Positions 1 to 8,715 of a DNA stretch of 64,000 nucleotides are shown here, piece after piece. The position numbers were made by a program, and so were the translations under genes. How positions within the stretch are numbered: position 1 is the stretch's first letter; every line of letters starts with the position of its first letter. Origin of the DNA: Microlunatus sagamiharensis (GTDB lineage: Bacteria > Actinomycetota > Actinomycetes > Propionibacteriales > Propionibacteriaceae); assembly GCF_900105785.1 (NCBI RefSeq), contig NZ_LT629799.1, positions 1,798,001-1,862,000 of the forward strand, given 5' to 3'. A model generated the notes under the pieces. That model saw only the letters and a program-made list of their open reading frames with translations. It had not been told where the DNA came from and did not search any database.

Positions 1-1082
1 TACGTCGACTCCCCCGGCCCGACGGCGCCGCGGACCCGGTTGCGGGCCACGGTGACGAGGTCGCCCATGACCGCGCTGGCGGTCGGCGAGCCCCCGGCAC
101 CGGGGCCGTAGAACATCAGCCGCCCCGCGGAGCGCGACTCGACGAACACCGCGTTGTACGCCCCGCCGACGCCGGCGAGCGGGTGGCTGCGCGGGATCAT
201 CGCCGGGTGCACGCGCACCGAGACGCTGCGGCCGGCGCCGTCGCCGAGGTCCTCGGACAGCTGGCAGAGCGCGACGAGCTTGACCACGCAGCCGATCGCA
301 CGGGCCGAGGCGATGTCGGTCGAGCTGACGTCGGCGATGCCCTCGCGGTAGACGTCGGCGGCGGTGACGCGGGTGTGGAAGGCGAGGCTGGCCAGGATCG
401 CCGCCTTGGCCGCGGCGTCGAAGCCCTCGACGTCGGCCGTCGGGTCGGCCTCGGCGTAGCCGAGCTCCTGCGCCTGCGCGAGGGTCTCGGCGAAGCCCGC
501 GCCCTCGGTGTCCATGAGGTCGAGGATGAAGTTCGTGGTGCCGTTGACGATGCCCGTGACCGCGGTGATCTCGTCGCCGACCAGCGACTCGCGCAGCGGC
601 CGGATGATCGGGATGGCCCCGGCGACCGCGGCCTCGAAGTAGAGGTCGACCTGGTGCTCCTCGGCCGCGCTGAACAGCGACGCCCCGTCCGCGGCGAGCA
701 GCGCCTTGTTGGCGGTGACGACCGACGCGCCGTTGGCGAGCGCGGCGAGGATCAGCGAGCGCGCCGGCTCCAGGCCGCCGATGACCTCGATGACCAGGTC
801 GACGTCGGGCCGGGCGACCAGCGCCTGCGCGTCGGTGGTGAACAGCGCCGGGTCGAGCCCGGGACGGTCGCGGTGCGCGCGGCGCACCGCGATCCCGACG
901 AGCTCGAGCGGCCGGCCGATGCGGGCGCGCAGGTCCTCGGCCTGCTCCACGATGAGGCGCGCGACCTCCGAGCCCACCGTGCCGCAGCCGAGGAGCGCGA
1001 CCTTGAGGGGGCGTCCGGCGTCGACCGAGGACCCCCTCGAGGAGCGGGGCTCCGCCGAGGGCCGTACGTCGATCGCTGTCAC
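1..1082 (-). CDS. hom: Homoserine dehydrogenase, 3' end cut by the window edge
   Basis: NAD(P)-dependent homoserine dehydrogenase, which reduces aspartate semialdehyde to homoserine in threonine/methionine synthesis. About 360 codons are visible. The Rossmann motif LLGCGTVGSEV lies near residues 30-40, and the catalytic-domain signatures VTANKALLA and GIVNGTTNFIL are present. The C-terminal ACT domain expected in a protein of about 430 residues lies beyond the edge. The start is the GTG at 1082, preceded by GGGAG. lysA lies 139 bp upstream on the same strand, an order common in actinobacterial aspartate-family operons where thrC and thrB usually follow. Confidence 0.95.
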   Translation of the reverse strand, partial: MTAIDVRPSAEPRSSRGSSVDAGRPLKVALLGCGTVGSEVARLIVEQAEDLRARIGRPLELVGIAVRRAHRDRPGLDPALFTTDAQALVARPDVDLVIEVIGGLEPARSLILAALANGASVVTANKALLAADGASLFSAAEEHQVDLYFEAAVAGAIPIIRPLRESLVGDEITAVTGIVNGTTNFILDLMDTEGAGFAETLAQAQELGYAEADPTADVEGFDAAAKAAILASLAFHTRVTAADVYREGIADVSSTDIASARAIGCVVKLVALCQLSEDLGDGAGRSVSVRVHPAMIPRSHPLAGVGGAYNAVFVESRSAGRLMFYGPGAGGSPTASAVMGDLVTVARNRVRGAVGPGEST

Positions 1083-1221
1083 CGAGGGTCTCCCTGCACC
1101 GCATGTCGCCGCCCGGAGGTCACGGCGCGGCAAGCCTTCCGCCGGGATTGTTCCGCATCCCGCGCCGATCCGCGCGACATGTTCCACAGTCCGGCGCACG
1201 TCACGGGCTCCCCCGCGGTGC

Positions 1222-2622
1222 TCAGCCGACGTCCAGCGCGAGGAGGTCGTCGAGCGTCTCGCGGCGCACGAGGGTGGTGACCCGGCCGTCGCGCACCGAC
1301 ACCACGGGCGGGCGCGGCACGTGGTTGTAGTTGCTGGCCATGCTCCGGCTGTACGCGCCGGCGGCGGGGACCGCGACCAGGTCGCCGGGCGTGACGTCGG
1401 CGGGCAGGAACTCGTCGCGCACGAGGATGTCGCCGCCCTCGCAGTGCTTGCCGACGACCCGGGCCAGGGTGGGCGGGGCCGCGGAGCGGCGCGAGGCGAG
1501 CGTCGCGGAGTACTCGGCCGCGTACAGCGCCGTGCGGATGTTGTCGCTCATCCCGCCGTCCACCGCGACGTAGAGCCGGCTCGCGCCCCCGTCAAGGCGG
1601 ACCCGCTTGACCGTGCCGACGGTGTAGAGCAGGAAGCCGCTCGGGCCGCTGATCGCGCGCCCGGGCTCGATCGAGAGCTGCGGCCTGGCCACCCCGAGCG
1701 CGGCGCACTCGGTGTCGACGATGCGGTTCATCGCCGCGGCCAGCTGCGCGGGCGTCGAGGGCGCGTCCTGGCTGGTGTAGGCGATGCCGAAGCCGCCGCC
1801 GAGGTCCATCTCGGGCAGCTCGACGCCGTGCTCGGTGGCGAAGTCGGCGTGCAGGCGCAGCGTCCGCCGGGCCGCGACCTCGAAGCCCGCGGCGTCGAAG
1901 ATCTGGGAGCCGATGTGGGAGTGGATGCCGACCAGGTCGAGCCGCTCGTCGGCCTGGCACAGCGCCAGCGCCTCGGCCGCCGCGCCGCCGGCGATCGAGA
2001 AGCCGAACTTCTGGTCCTCGTGGGCGGTCGAGATGTACTCGTGGGTGTGGGCCTCGACGCCCGTCGTCACCCGGACCATGACGCGGGGCCGGAGCCCGAG
2101 CTCCCCGGCCAGGTGCCCGAGCCGGGCGATCTCGTCGAAGGAGTCGACGATGATCCGCCCGACGCCCGCCTCGAGGGCCGCCACCAGCTCCTCGACGCTC
2201 TTGTTGTTGCCGTGCAGCCCGACCGTGGCCATGTCGATGCCCGCCCGCCGGGCGACCGCGAGCTCGCCGCCGGTGCAGGTGTCGATGCCCAGCCCCTCCT
2301 CGGCGACCCAGCGCGCGACCGCCGTGCAGAGGAAGGACTTGCCGGCGTAGTAGACGTTCCAGCCCGCGAACGCCTCGGCGAAGGCCCGGGCCCGCGCCCG
2401 CAGGTCCGCCTCGTCGATCACGTACGCCGGCGTCCCCACCGTCGCCGCGAGCTCGGTGACGTCCAGGCCGGCCACCGTCAGCACCCCGTCCGCATCCTTG
2501 CCCACGCCCTCGCTCCAGAGCTTGGGCATCAGCGCGTTGACGTCGTCGGGGACCGCCAGCCAGCCCGGTGCGCGGGAGGCCGCGTCGGCGTGGATGGAGC
2601 CGGCGACGTGCGTGTGGGTCAT
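1222..2622 (-). CDS. lysA: Diaminopimelate decarboxylase
   Basis: PLP-dependent decarboxylase making L-lysine from meso-diaminopimelate, the last step of lysine synthesis, in the cytoplasm. The 466-residue product has the PLP lysine in YYAGKSF (Lys95), the HSHIGSQ motif and the EPGRAI motif of fold-type III decarboxylases. The reading frame stays open upstream through the tRNA-Arg region, but the ATG at 2622 (MTHTHVAGS) with AAGGA upstream is the sensible start, because earlier starts would translate tRNA sequence. hom follows 139 bp downstream on the same strand, so co-transcription is likely. Confidence 0.97.
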   Translation of the reverse strand: MTHTHVAGSIHADAASRAPGWLAVPDDVNALMPKLWSEGVGKDADGVLTVAGLDVTELAATVGTPAYVIDEADLRARARAFAEAFAGWNVYYAGKSFLCTAVARWVAEEGLGIDTCTGGELAVARRAGIDMATVGLHGNNKSVEELVAALEAGVGRIIVDSFDEIARLGHLAGELGLRPRVMVRVTTGVEAHTHEYISTAHEDQKFGFSIAGGAAAEALALCQADERLDLVGIHSHIGSQIFDAAGFEVAARRTLRLHADFATEHGVELPEMDLGGGFGIAYTSQDAPSTPAQLAAAMNRIVDTECAALGVARPQLSIEPGRAISGPSGFLLYTVGTVKRVRLDGGASRLYVAVDGGMSDNIRTALYAAEYSATLASRRSAAPPTLARVVGKHCEGGDILVRDEFLPADVTPGDLVAVPAAGAYSRSMASNYNHVPRPPVVSVRDGRVTTLVRRETLDDLLALDVG

Positions 2623-2777
2623 GGGGTGCGGCAGTCCTTCGCGGAGCGGGCGGGTGTCCGGTGGGCGGTTTCGCGGCGCGAGGGCCCCGGCCGCACTGGT
2701 ACATTCTTCTCCGGTCCAGGCCGGGACGCGTCGAGCACAATCTGCACGAGATGATCTGCCGCACGACGCCGTCACGA

Positions 2778-2852
2778 GCCCCCGTAGCTCAGGGGATAGA
2801 GCACCGCCCTCCGGAGGCGGGAGCGCAGGTTCGAATCCTGCCGGGGGCGCCA
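2778..2852 (+). tRNA. tRNA-Arg (anticodon CCG)
   Basis: A complete cloverleaf can be drawn: acceptor GCCCCCG pairing with CGGGGGC, D-arm GCTC...GAGC, anticodon stem CCGCC/GGCGG with loop CTCCGGA (anticodon CCG), T-arm GCAGG-TTCGAAT-CCTGC, discriminator G and an encoded CCA at 2850-2852. It reads CGG arginine codons. It is divergent from lysA and upstream of the metal-sensor gene; no clear terminator follows it. Confidence 0.98.
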
Positions 2853-2941
2853 TGCGGCCGGACCACCACCTCAGGACGCGTCCTTAGCCGCGCGGGCCGT
2901 CGAGCACCTGACCGTACACGCGACGATGTAGCGTCGTCGTC

Positions 2942-3274
2942 GTGCTGACCTCGACGTCGACCTCGACCGACGCGCTGGCCCGCTTCGGGCACGCGCTGTC
3001 GGACCCCACGCGCACCCGCGTGCTGCTCGCGCTCCGCGACGCCCCCGCCTACCCGGGCGACCTCGCGGAGTCCTTCGGCGTGAGCCGGCAGGCGATGTCG
3101 AACCACCTCACCTGCCTGCGCGGCTGCGGCCTGGTCGTCGCCGTCCCCGAGGGCCGCCGCACGCGCTACGAGCTGAGCGACGCGCGTCTCGGCCACGCCC
3201 TCGGCGACCTGCTGGACCTCGTGCTGGTCGTCGACCCGGCCTGCTGCGGCGGCGAGGACGGGGTGACGTCGTGA
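2942..3274 (+). CDS. ArsR-family metal sensor, CmtR-like
   Basis: Winged-helix ArsR/SmtB repressor of 110 residues. It closely resembles mycobacterial CmtR, the Cd(II)/Pb(II) sensor, in the segment SNHLTCLRGCGLV. Cys58 and Cys62 fall where CmtR has its metal ligands Cys57 and Cys61, and Cys101/Cys102 near the C-terminus can supply the third thiolate. GTG start at 2942. It overlaps the following transporter gene by 4 bp (GTGA), so sensor and transporter are translationally coupled. The inference is derepression of the pair by a thiophilic metal such as Cd, Pb or Zn; the actual metal is not determined. Confidence 0.88.
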   Translation: MLTSTSTSTDALARFGHALSDPTRTRVLLALRDAPAYPGDLAESFGVSRQAMSNHLTCLRGCGLVVAVPEGRRTRYELSDARLGHALGDLLDLVLVVDPACCGGEDGVTS

Positions 3275-3972
3275 CCACGCTCCAGCTCGGTCCGTCCCCG
3301 GCCCGCCGGGCGGTCCTCGCCCGCCGGATCCGCTGGTTCGTCGCGGCCACCATCACCTACAACGTCGTCGAGGCCGTCGTCGCGCTGGCGGCCGGGCGTG
3401 CCGCGTCCTCCAGCGCGCTGGTCGGCTTCGGGCTCGACTCGGTCGTCGAGGTCGCCTCCGCCGCCGCCGTGGCCTGGCAGTTCGCCGGCACCGACCACGA
3501 GGCGCGGGAGCGCAGGGCGCTGCGCGTCATCGCCCTGTCCTTCTTCGGACTCGCGGTCTTCGTCACGGTCGACTCGCTGCGCTCCCTGCTCGGGGCCGGC
3601 ACCGCCGAGCACTCGGGCGTCGGGCTCGTCCTCGCCTCCGTCAGCCTCCTGGTGATGCCGCTGCTGTCGTACGGCCAGCGCCGGGCCGGCCGGGCGCTCG
3701 GCTCCCGCTCGGCCGTGGCCGACTCCCGCCAGACCCTGCTGTGCACCTACCTGTCCGCCGTCCTGCTGGTCGGGCTCGCGCTCAACTCGCTCCTCGGCTG
3801 GTCCTGGGCGGACCCGGTCGCCGGCCTGGTCATCGCCGGCGTCGCCGTCCGCGAGGGGCTCCAGGCCTGGCGGGGCGACGGCTGCTGCAGCCCCGCCGCC
3901 GCGCTGCACGACGACGGGGCGGCGCACGGCTGCGGTCCGACCTGCTCCGCGAGCTGCTGCGCCGGAGGCTGA
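3271..3972 (+). CDS. Cation diffusion facilitator-like transporter with Cys-rich C-terminal tail
   Basis: Integral membrane protein of 233 residues with about five or six hydrophobic segments. Candidate metal-site acidic residues lie in GFGLDS (Asp56), ADSRQT (Asp151) and WADP (Asp181), which is the pattern of CDF-like cation transporters. After the last membrane segment a tail from about residue 201 carries six cysteines (205, 206, 221, 225, 229, 230) and two histidines, which looks like a thiol-rich metal-binding tail. It overlaps the CmtR-like gene by 4 bp, so metal efflux under that sensor is the likely job. Substrate is inferred. Confidence 0.82.
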   Translation: MTTLQLGPSPARRAVLARRIRWFVAATITYNVVEAVVALAAGRAASSSALVGFGLDSVVEVASAAAVAWQFAGTDHEARERRALRVIALSFFGLAVFVTVDSLRSLLGAGTAEHSGVGLVLASVSLLVMPLLSYGQRRAGRALGSRSAVADSRQTLLCTYLSAVLLVGLALNSLLGWSWADPVAGLVIAGVAVREGLQAWRGDGCCSPAAALHDDGAAHGCGPTCSASCCAGG

Positions 3973-4038
3973 GCCGAGGGCCCGCGGCGGGGCGACCTCC
4001 CCCACCCGGGCGCCGAGGACCTGCGTAGCCTCAGCCCC

Positions 4039-4911
4039 ATGAGGTCAACCCTGGCGTTCGGCCGCACCGGCCACGAGAGCACGCGCGTGATCTTCGGCGC
4101 GGCCGCGCTGTCGGAGGTGACGCAGGACGAGGCCGACGAGACCCTCGCCCTCGTACGCCGCCACGGCATCAACCACCTCGACACCGCCGCCAGCTACGGC
4201 GAGTCCGAGCTCCGGCTCGCGCCGTTCCTGGCCGAGCACCGCGACGAGGTGTTCCTCGCCACCAAGACCGGCGAGCGCACCCGCGAGGCGGCCTGGGCGG
4301 AGATCAACCGCTCGCTCGAGCGGCTGGGGGTCGACCACGTCGACCTGCTCCAGCTCCACAACCTCGTCGACGAGGCCGAGTGGCAGCAGGCGTACGCCCC
4401 GGACGGCGTGCTCGAGGCGGCCGTCCGCGCCCGTGACGAGGGCCTCGTGCGCAACGTCGGCGTGACGGGCCACGGCGTGACCGTCGCCCGCCAGCACCTG
4501 CGCTCGCTCGAGCGCTTCGACTTCGCCTCGGTGCTCCTGCCGTACAACTACGCGATGGCCCAGAACCGCGCCTACCTGGACGACTTCGAGGCGCTCGCGG
4601 CGCTGTGCGACGAGCGCGGCGTCGCGATGCAGACGATCAAGGCGATCACCAAGGCGCCGTGGATCGAGGGCGCCGAGCGGCACGCTGCCACCTGGTACGA
4701 GCCGCTGACCGACGCCGGCGCGATCGAGACGGCCGTCGCGTGGGTCCTCGGCCGGCCCGGGGTGTTCCTCAACACCGTCGGCGACATCCACGTGCTGCCG
4801 ACTGTGCTGGACGCGGTCGAGCGCCTCGAGGCCGAGGGCCTGCGGCGCCCCGACGAGGACGCCATGGGCGAGCTCTCCCGCGCCTGGGGCCTGGAGCCGC
4901 TCTTCGTCTAG
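4039..4911 (+). CDS. Aldo/keto reductase
   Basis: Cytosolic NADPH-dependent oxidoreductase of 290 residues with the AKR (beta/alpha)8 fold. The catalytic tetrad is readable: Asp48 and Tyr53 in [11 protein letters not shown], Lys76 in ATKTGER and His107 in LLQLHNL. The C-terminal half contains [15 protein letters not shown], a typical cofactor-side segment. Substrate cannot be deduced. It stands alone between the metal module and the LacI gene, 66 bp after the transporter, with no obvious hairpin at either side. Confidence 0.9.
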   Translation: MRSTLAFGRTGHESTRVIFGAAALSEVTQDEADETLALVRRHGINHLDTAASYGESELRLAPFLAEHRDEVFLATKTGERTREAAWAEINRSLERLGVDHVDLLQLHNLVDEAEWQQAYAPDGVLEAAVRARDEGLVRNVGVTGHGVTVARQHLRSLERFDFASVLLPYNYAMAQNRAYLDDFEALAALCDERGVAMQTIKAITKAPWIEGAERHAATWYEPLTDAGAIETAVAWVLGRPGVFLNTVGDIHVLPTVLDAVERLEAEGLRRPDEDAMGELSRAWGLEPLFV

Positions 4912-4992
4912 GCCGGCCCGGGCCTGCTCGGTCGTCGGGGTGACCAGCCCCGCGTCATACACTCCTGCCGCAGCGACCGCGGAAGGACGCCG

Positions 4993-6009
4993 ATGACCCC
5001 GACGATCCACGACGTCGCCCGCCTCGCCGAGGTGTCGATCAAGACGGTCTCCAACGTCATGAACGACTACCCGCACATCCGCCCGGCCACCCGCCAGCGC
5101 GTCCTCGACGCGATCGCGACGCTGGACTACAAGCCGAACCTCAGCGCCCGCGGCCTGCGCTCGGGCAAGACCGGCCTGCTCAGCCTGATCATCCCGGACC
5201 TGCGCAACCCGTACTTCGCCGAGCTGGCCGACGTCGTCGTCCGCTCCGCCGAGGCGCGCGGGCTGTCGGTGATGATCTCGCAGTCCAACGGCGACCGGGA
5301 CCGCGAGCTGAGCCTGCTGCTCGGCCCACGGATGCAGATGGTCGACGGCGTGCTGTTCAGCGCGCTGGCCCTGAGCGCGGCGGACTCCGACCTGCTCGGA
5401 AAGATCAGGACGCCGATGGTGCTGCTCGGCGAGCGGATCCTCGACGGGCCCAAGGACCACGTCACGATGCGCAACGTCGAGGGCTCGCAGGCCGCGACGG
5501 AGCACCTGGTCAGCATCGGGCGGCGCCGCCTCGTGGCCTTCGGCTCCGACCCGGCGCAGGGCCTCGGGTCGGCGGCGCTGCGGCTCGAGGGCTACCGCCG
5601 GGCCCTGGCCGGCGCCGGCATCGAGGAGGACCCCGACCTCGTGGTCGACGTGGTCGGCTGGTACCGCCGCAACGGCGCCGACAGCATGCGGCGCTTCCTC
5701 GAGCGCGGCACCGACTTCGACGGCGTCGTGGCCTTCAACGACCAGATCGCCCTCGGCGCGCTGCGCGTGATGCAGGAGGCCGGTCTGCGCATCCCCGACG
5801 ACGTGGCGATCATCGGCTTCGACGACGTCGACGAGACCGCGTACACGCTGCCGTCGCTGTCGACCATCGACCCCGGGCGCGAGGAGATCGCCGAGGTCGC
5901 GCTGCGCTACCTCGTGGGGCGCATCGACGGCTCCGACGCCGACGTCGCCCCGCGCGACCACCTGACGACCTTCCGCTTGCAGCAACGCGAGTCGACCGCC
6001 GTCGTCTGA
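4993..6009 (+). CDS. LacI-family transcriptional regulator of the arabinoside locus
   Basis: A 338-residue LacI/GalR repressor. The N-terminal helix-turn-helix IHDVARLAEVSIKTVSNVMN is followed by the hinge segment with NLSARGLRSGKTG and a periplasmic-binding-protein-like effector domain ending IIGFDDVDETAY. It sits directly upstream of a sugar ABC importer and two GH51 enzymes in the same direction. The intergenic region before the binding-protein gene holds a promoter with a LacI-type inverted repeat. The likely role is sugar-relieved repression of that operon, with an arabinose-containing oligosaccharide as the effector (inference). Confidence 0.92.
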   Translation: MTPTIHDVARLAEVSIKTVSNVMNDYPHIRPATRQRVLDAIATLDYKPNLSARGLRSGKTGLLSLIIPDLRNPYFAELADVVVRSAEARGLSVMISQSNGDRDRELSLLLGPRMQMVDGVLFSALALSAADSDLLGKIRTPMVLLGERILDGPKDHVTMRNVEGSQAATEHLVSIGRRRLVAFGSDPAQGLGSAALRLEGYRRALAGAGIEEDPDLVVDVVGWYRRNGADSMRRFLERGTDFDGVVAFNDQIALGALRVMQEAGLRIPDDVAIIGFDDVDETAYTLPSLSTIDPGREEIAEVALRYLVGRIDGSDADVAPRDHLTTFRLQQRESTAVV

Positions 6010-6062
6010 CCCACCGGCGCGGGCGGCGACACGCCGATACCGAACCGTTGTTGAGCACCTCC

Positions 6063-6091
6063 TTGACATCCCTCAGCCGTCCTCGCAGAAT
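6063..6091 (+). promoter_or_regulatory. Sigma-70-type promoter of the arabinoside ABC operon
   Basis: TTGACA at 6063-6068 is separated by exactly 17 bp from CAGAAT at 6086-6091. This is the best vegetative promoter match I found in the window, and it lies about 200 bp upstream of the binding-protein gene and immediately before an operator-like repeat. The predicted start of transcription is near 6098. Confidence 0.8.
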
Positions 6092-6097
6092 CGCCCT

Positions 6098-6120
6098 ACA
6101 ACGTTTCCCTATAACGTTGT
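6098..6120. promoter_or_regulatory. LacI-type operator, perfect inverted repeat
   Basis: ACAACGTT (6098-6105) and AACGTTGT (6113-6120) form a perfect 8-bp inverted repeat around 7 bp. Each arm contains the palindromic core AACGTT with the central CG typical of LacI-family operators, so this could be one long site or two adjacent sites 13 bp apart. It covers the predicted transcription start of the ABC operon, which fits repression by the LacI protein encoded next door. Confidence 0.75.
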
Positions 6121-6288
6121 AAACGGGCGGTCCGCCGCCCGGCCGGTCGACGACGATCGTGCCCCGCGAGCCCTGCGTGCCCCGCGAGAGCGACCCCGCC
6201 GTCCGGCGAGCCCCACGGTGACCAGCCGGACGAGTCCGGCTCCCCCACCGGTCGACGACGAAGTCCACGCAGCACGAAGGGGAAACTC

Positions 6289-7677
6289 ATGCGGAAGTCT
6301 CTGCTCGCCACGGCCTCGGGCATCGCCCTGGCCCTGACGCTCTCGGCCTGCGCCACCAGCGCGAACAACTCCGGCGGCGGCGGCGATGCGCCGGGCCGAG
6401 CCCAGGAGACGGGCACGAGCCCGAAGCTCACCGACTGCACCAACAAGATGAAGAACGACGCGCCCCAGGTGTCGGTGTGGGGCTGGTACCCGAACATGGC
6501 GACGGTCGTCGACAACTTCAACGCGGCCCACACCGACGTGCAGATCTGCTGGAACAACGTCGGCCAGGGCCAGGACGAGTACACCAAGGTCCAGACCGCC
6601 ATCTCGGCCAAGAAGGGCCTGCCCGACGTCGTCATGCTCGAGGCCGACCACCTGTCGAGCTACTCGATCCAGGACGCGCTCGTCGACCTCGTGCCGTACG
6701 GCGCGAACGACGTCAAGCCCAACTTCTCCGAGGGCGCGTGGAAGGACGTCTCCTCCGGCGACAAGGTCTTCGCGATCCCGGTCGACGGCGGCCCGATGGG
6801 CCTGATCTACCGCACCGACGTGTTCAAGAAGTACGGCATCACCCCGCCGAAGACCTGGGCCGAGTTCGCCGAGAGCGCGGCCAAGGTCAAGGCGGCCGGG
6901 GGCCCCTTCTTCGGCGACCTCGGCTCGAACGTCCCCGCGGCCTTCATGGCCCTGCAGATCCAGAAGGGCGCGGTGCCGTTCGGCTACGACCCGGCCAACC
7001 CGCAGGCGCTGACGATCAAGCTCAACGACCAGGCCTCGAAGGACGTGCTGAACTACTGGGCCGACCTCGCCAGCAAGGGCCTCGTCGGCAAGCAGGACCA
7101 GTTCACCACCGACTACATCTCCGGCGTGGTCAGCGGCAAGTACGCGACCTACACCTCCGCCGCCTGGGCACCGGGCTACCTGACCGGCGCCGGCGTCGGC
7201 AAGGGCAAGTCCGAGGGCGTGTGGGCCGTCGCCCCGCTGCCGCAGTGGGACGAGGCGAACCCCGTCAGCGTGAACTGGGGCGGCTCGGCCTTCGCGGTCA
7301 CCACGCAGGCCACGAACAAGACGCTCGCGGCCACGGTGGCCAAGGGTATCTACGCCGACCAGGCCTCGCTCGAGGACGGCTGGAAGAACCAGGTGATCTT
7401 CCCGCTGAGCAAGACCGTCCTCGACTCGACCGAGTTCAAGGAGAACAAGACCGACTTCTTCAGCGGCCAGCAGGCCAACAAGGAGGTCTACCTCCCGGCC
7501 GAGGACGCGTACAAGGGCGTCGTCTACGCGCCGATCACGACCTACTACTACGCGCAGTTCCAGGCGCAGCTGGCCAAGATCAACGCCGGCAAGGCCACCG
7601 GCGACCAGGCCGCCGACGACCTGCAGGCGGAGATCGTCAAGTACGCCGAGAGCCAGGGCTTCAAGGTCACGCAGTAG
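6289..7677 (+). CDS. Sugar ABC transporter substrate-binding lipoprotein
   Basis: A 462-residue extracellular solute-binding protein of the family 1 (MalE-like) type. A signal peptide with lipobox LSAC places the lipidated cysteine at residue 21, followed by a Gly/Ser-rich spacer. The mature part has typical features such as FAIPVDGGPMGLIYRTD and a late KTVLDSTEF region. It captures an oligosaccharide outside the cell for the two permeases downstream. Neighbouring GH51 enzymes point to arabino-oligosaccharides. A long untranslated leader with a promoter and operator precedes it, and a strong hairpin follows it. Confidence 0.95.
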   Translation: MRKSLLATASGIALALTLSACATSANNSGGGGDAPGRAQETGTSPKLTDCTNKMKNDAPQVSVWGWYPNMATVVDNFNAAHTDVQICWNNVGQGQDEYTKVQTAISAKKGLPDVVMLEADHLSSYSIQDALVDLVPYGANDVKPNFSEGAWKDVSSGDKVFAIPVDGGPMGLIYRTDVFKKYGITPPKTWAEFAESAAKVKAAGGPFFGDLGSNVPAAFMALQIQKGAVPFGYDPANPQALTIKLNDQASKDVLNYWADLASKGLVGKQDQFTTDYISGVVSGKYATYTSAAWAPGYLTGAGVGKGKSEGVWAVAPLPQWDEANPVSVNWGGSAFAVTTQATNKTLAATVAKGIYADQASLEDGWKNQVIFPLSKTVLDSTEFKENKTDFFSGQQANKEVYLPAEDAYKGVVYAPITTYYYAQFQAQLAKINAGKATGDQAADDLQAEIVKYAESQGFKVTQ

Positions 7678-7683
7678 GCCCTG

Positions 7684-7719
7684 CGCCGCCGGTCCGGGCA
7701 CCCGCCCGGACCGGCGGCG
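7684..7719 (+). promoter_or_regulatory. Strong intra-operon stem-loop after the binding-protein gene
   Basis: A perfect 16-bp inverted repeat (7684-7699 with 7704-7719, loop ACCC) lies 6 bp after the binding-protein stop codon and 42 bp before the first permease. There is no T-run. Similar hairpins in ABC operons stabilise or partly terminate the message, so that the binding protein is made in excess over the permeases; that role is inferred here. Confidence 0.8.
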
Positions 7720-7761
7720 ACCCCTCCCGCCGTACGAGTCCCGCTTCCAAGGAGCCGCAGG

Positions 7762-8715
7762 ATGGCCCAGGTCACCGCCGCCGACGTGCCCGCGCCGGCC
7801 AGCACCACCCGCTCGCAGCCGGTCCGACGACGCAGCCTCAACGAGCGCAAGCGCTCTCGCACCGGGCTGCTGTTCGTCCTCCCGTTCGCCGTCGTCTTCC
7901 TGGCGTTCCTCGTGGCGCCGCTGCTCTACGCCTTCTACCTCAGCCTCTACAGCAAGGGCCTCGCAACCGGCGTCGTCTTCGCCGGGCTGAAGAACTACCA
8001 GACCGCCTTCACCGACCCGTCCTTCCTCAAGGGCGTCTGGTTCGTCGTGCGCTTCGCGCTGGTGCTCATCCCGGTGCAGATGTTCGTCTCGCTCGCCCTG
8101 GCGCTCGTGCTGGACAGCCTGACGACGCGCTTCGCCCGCTTCGCCCGGCTGATGATCTTCCTGCCGTACGCGATCCCCGCGGTGATCGGCGCCCTGATGT
8201 GGGGCTTCCTCTACAGCCCCACGTTCGGACCGATGCAGCAGATCGCGAACGTGTTCGGCGCCCAGGCGCCGTTCCTGCTCGACCCCGACCACGTCTTCGG
8301 CGGGCTGATGAACGTCGTCACCTGGCAGTGGGCCGGCTACTACATGATCATCATCTTCGCGGCGCTGCGCGGCATCGACTCCTCGATCTACGAGGCGGCC
8401 CGCATCGACGGGGCGAGCTCGTGGCAGATCGCCTTCCGGGTCAAGGTCCCGATGATCTCCTCGGCGCTGCTGCTGATCCTGGTGTTCGCTCTGATCGGCA
8501 CCCTGCAGTTCTTCACCGAGCCGCAGGCGCTGCGGCTGATCTCCAACGGCACGATCACGCCGGACTTCACGCCGAACATCTACGCCTTCAGCCAGGCCTT
8601 CGCCTACGCGAACTTCAACTACGCCTCGGCGATCAGCTTCTCCCTCGGCATCGTCGTCTTCATCGCCGTCTACATCTTCCTGTTCGCCACTCGCAAGCGC
8701 GGGAGCATCGCATGA
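7762..8715 (+). CDS. Sugar ABC transporter permease, MalF-type
   Basis: Inner-membrane permease of 317 residues with about six transmembrane helices and a basic cytoplasmic N-terminus. The ATPase-contacting EAA loop reads EAARIDGASSWQIAFRVKVP. It pairs with the next gene, whose ATG overlaps its stop codon (ATGA), to form the channel of the importer. No ATPase gene is present in the cluster, so a shared MsiK-like ATPase encoded elsewhere would have to energise it. Confidence 0.94.
   Translation: MAQVTAADVPAPASTTRSQPVRRRSLNERKRSRTGLLFVLPFAVVFLAFLVAPLLYAFYLSLYSKGLATGVVFAGLKNYQTAFTDPSFLKGVWFVVRFALVLIPVQMFVSLALALVLDSLTTRFARFARLMIFLPYAIPAVIGALMWGFLYSPTFGPMQQIANVFGAQAPFLLDPDHVFGGLMNVVTWQWAGYYMIIIFAALRGIDSSIYEAARIDGASSWQIAFRVKVPMISSALLLILVFALIGTLQFFTEPQALRLISNGTITPDFTPNIYAFSQAFAYANFNYASAISFSLGIVVFIAVYIFLFATRKRGSIA

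Noticed and set aside
1592-2764. Long Arg-rich reading frames opposite or out of phase with lysA
   Set aside because: They are shadow frames of the lysA gene, with low-complexity Arg/Gly/Pro composition and no domain.
2700-2777. Promoter for tRNA-Arg
   Set aside because: A CACAAT-like -10 is visible near 2738, but I could not find a matching -35 at proper spacing.
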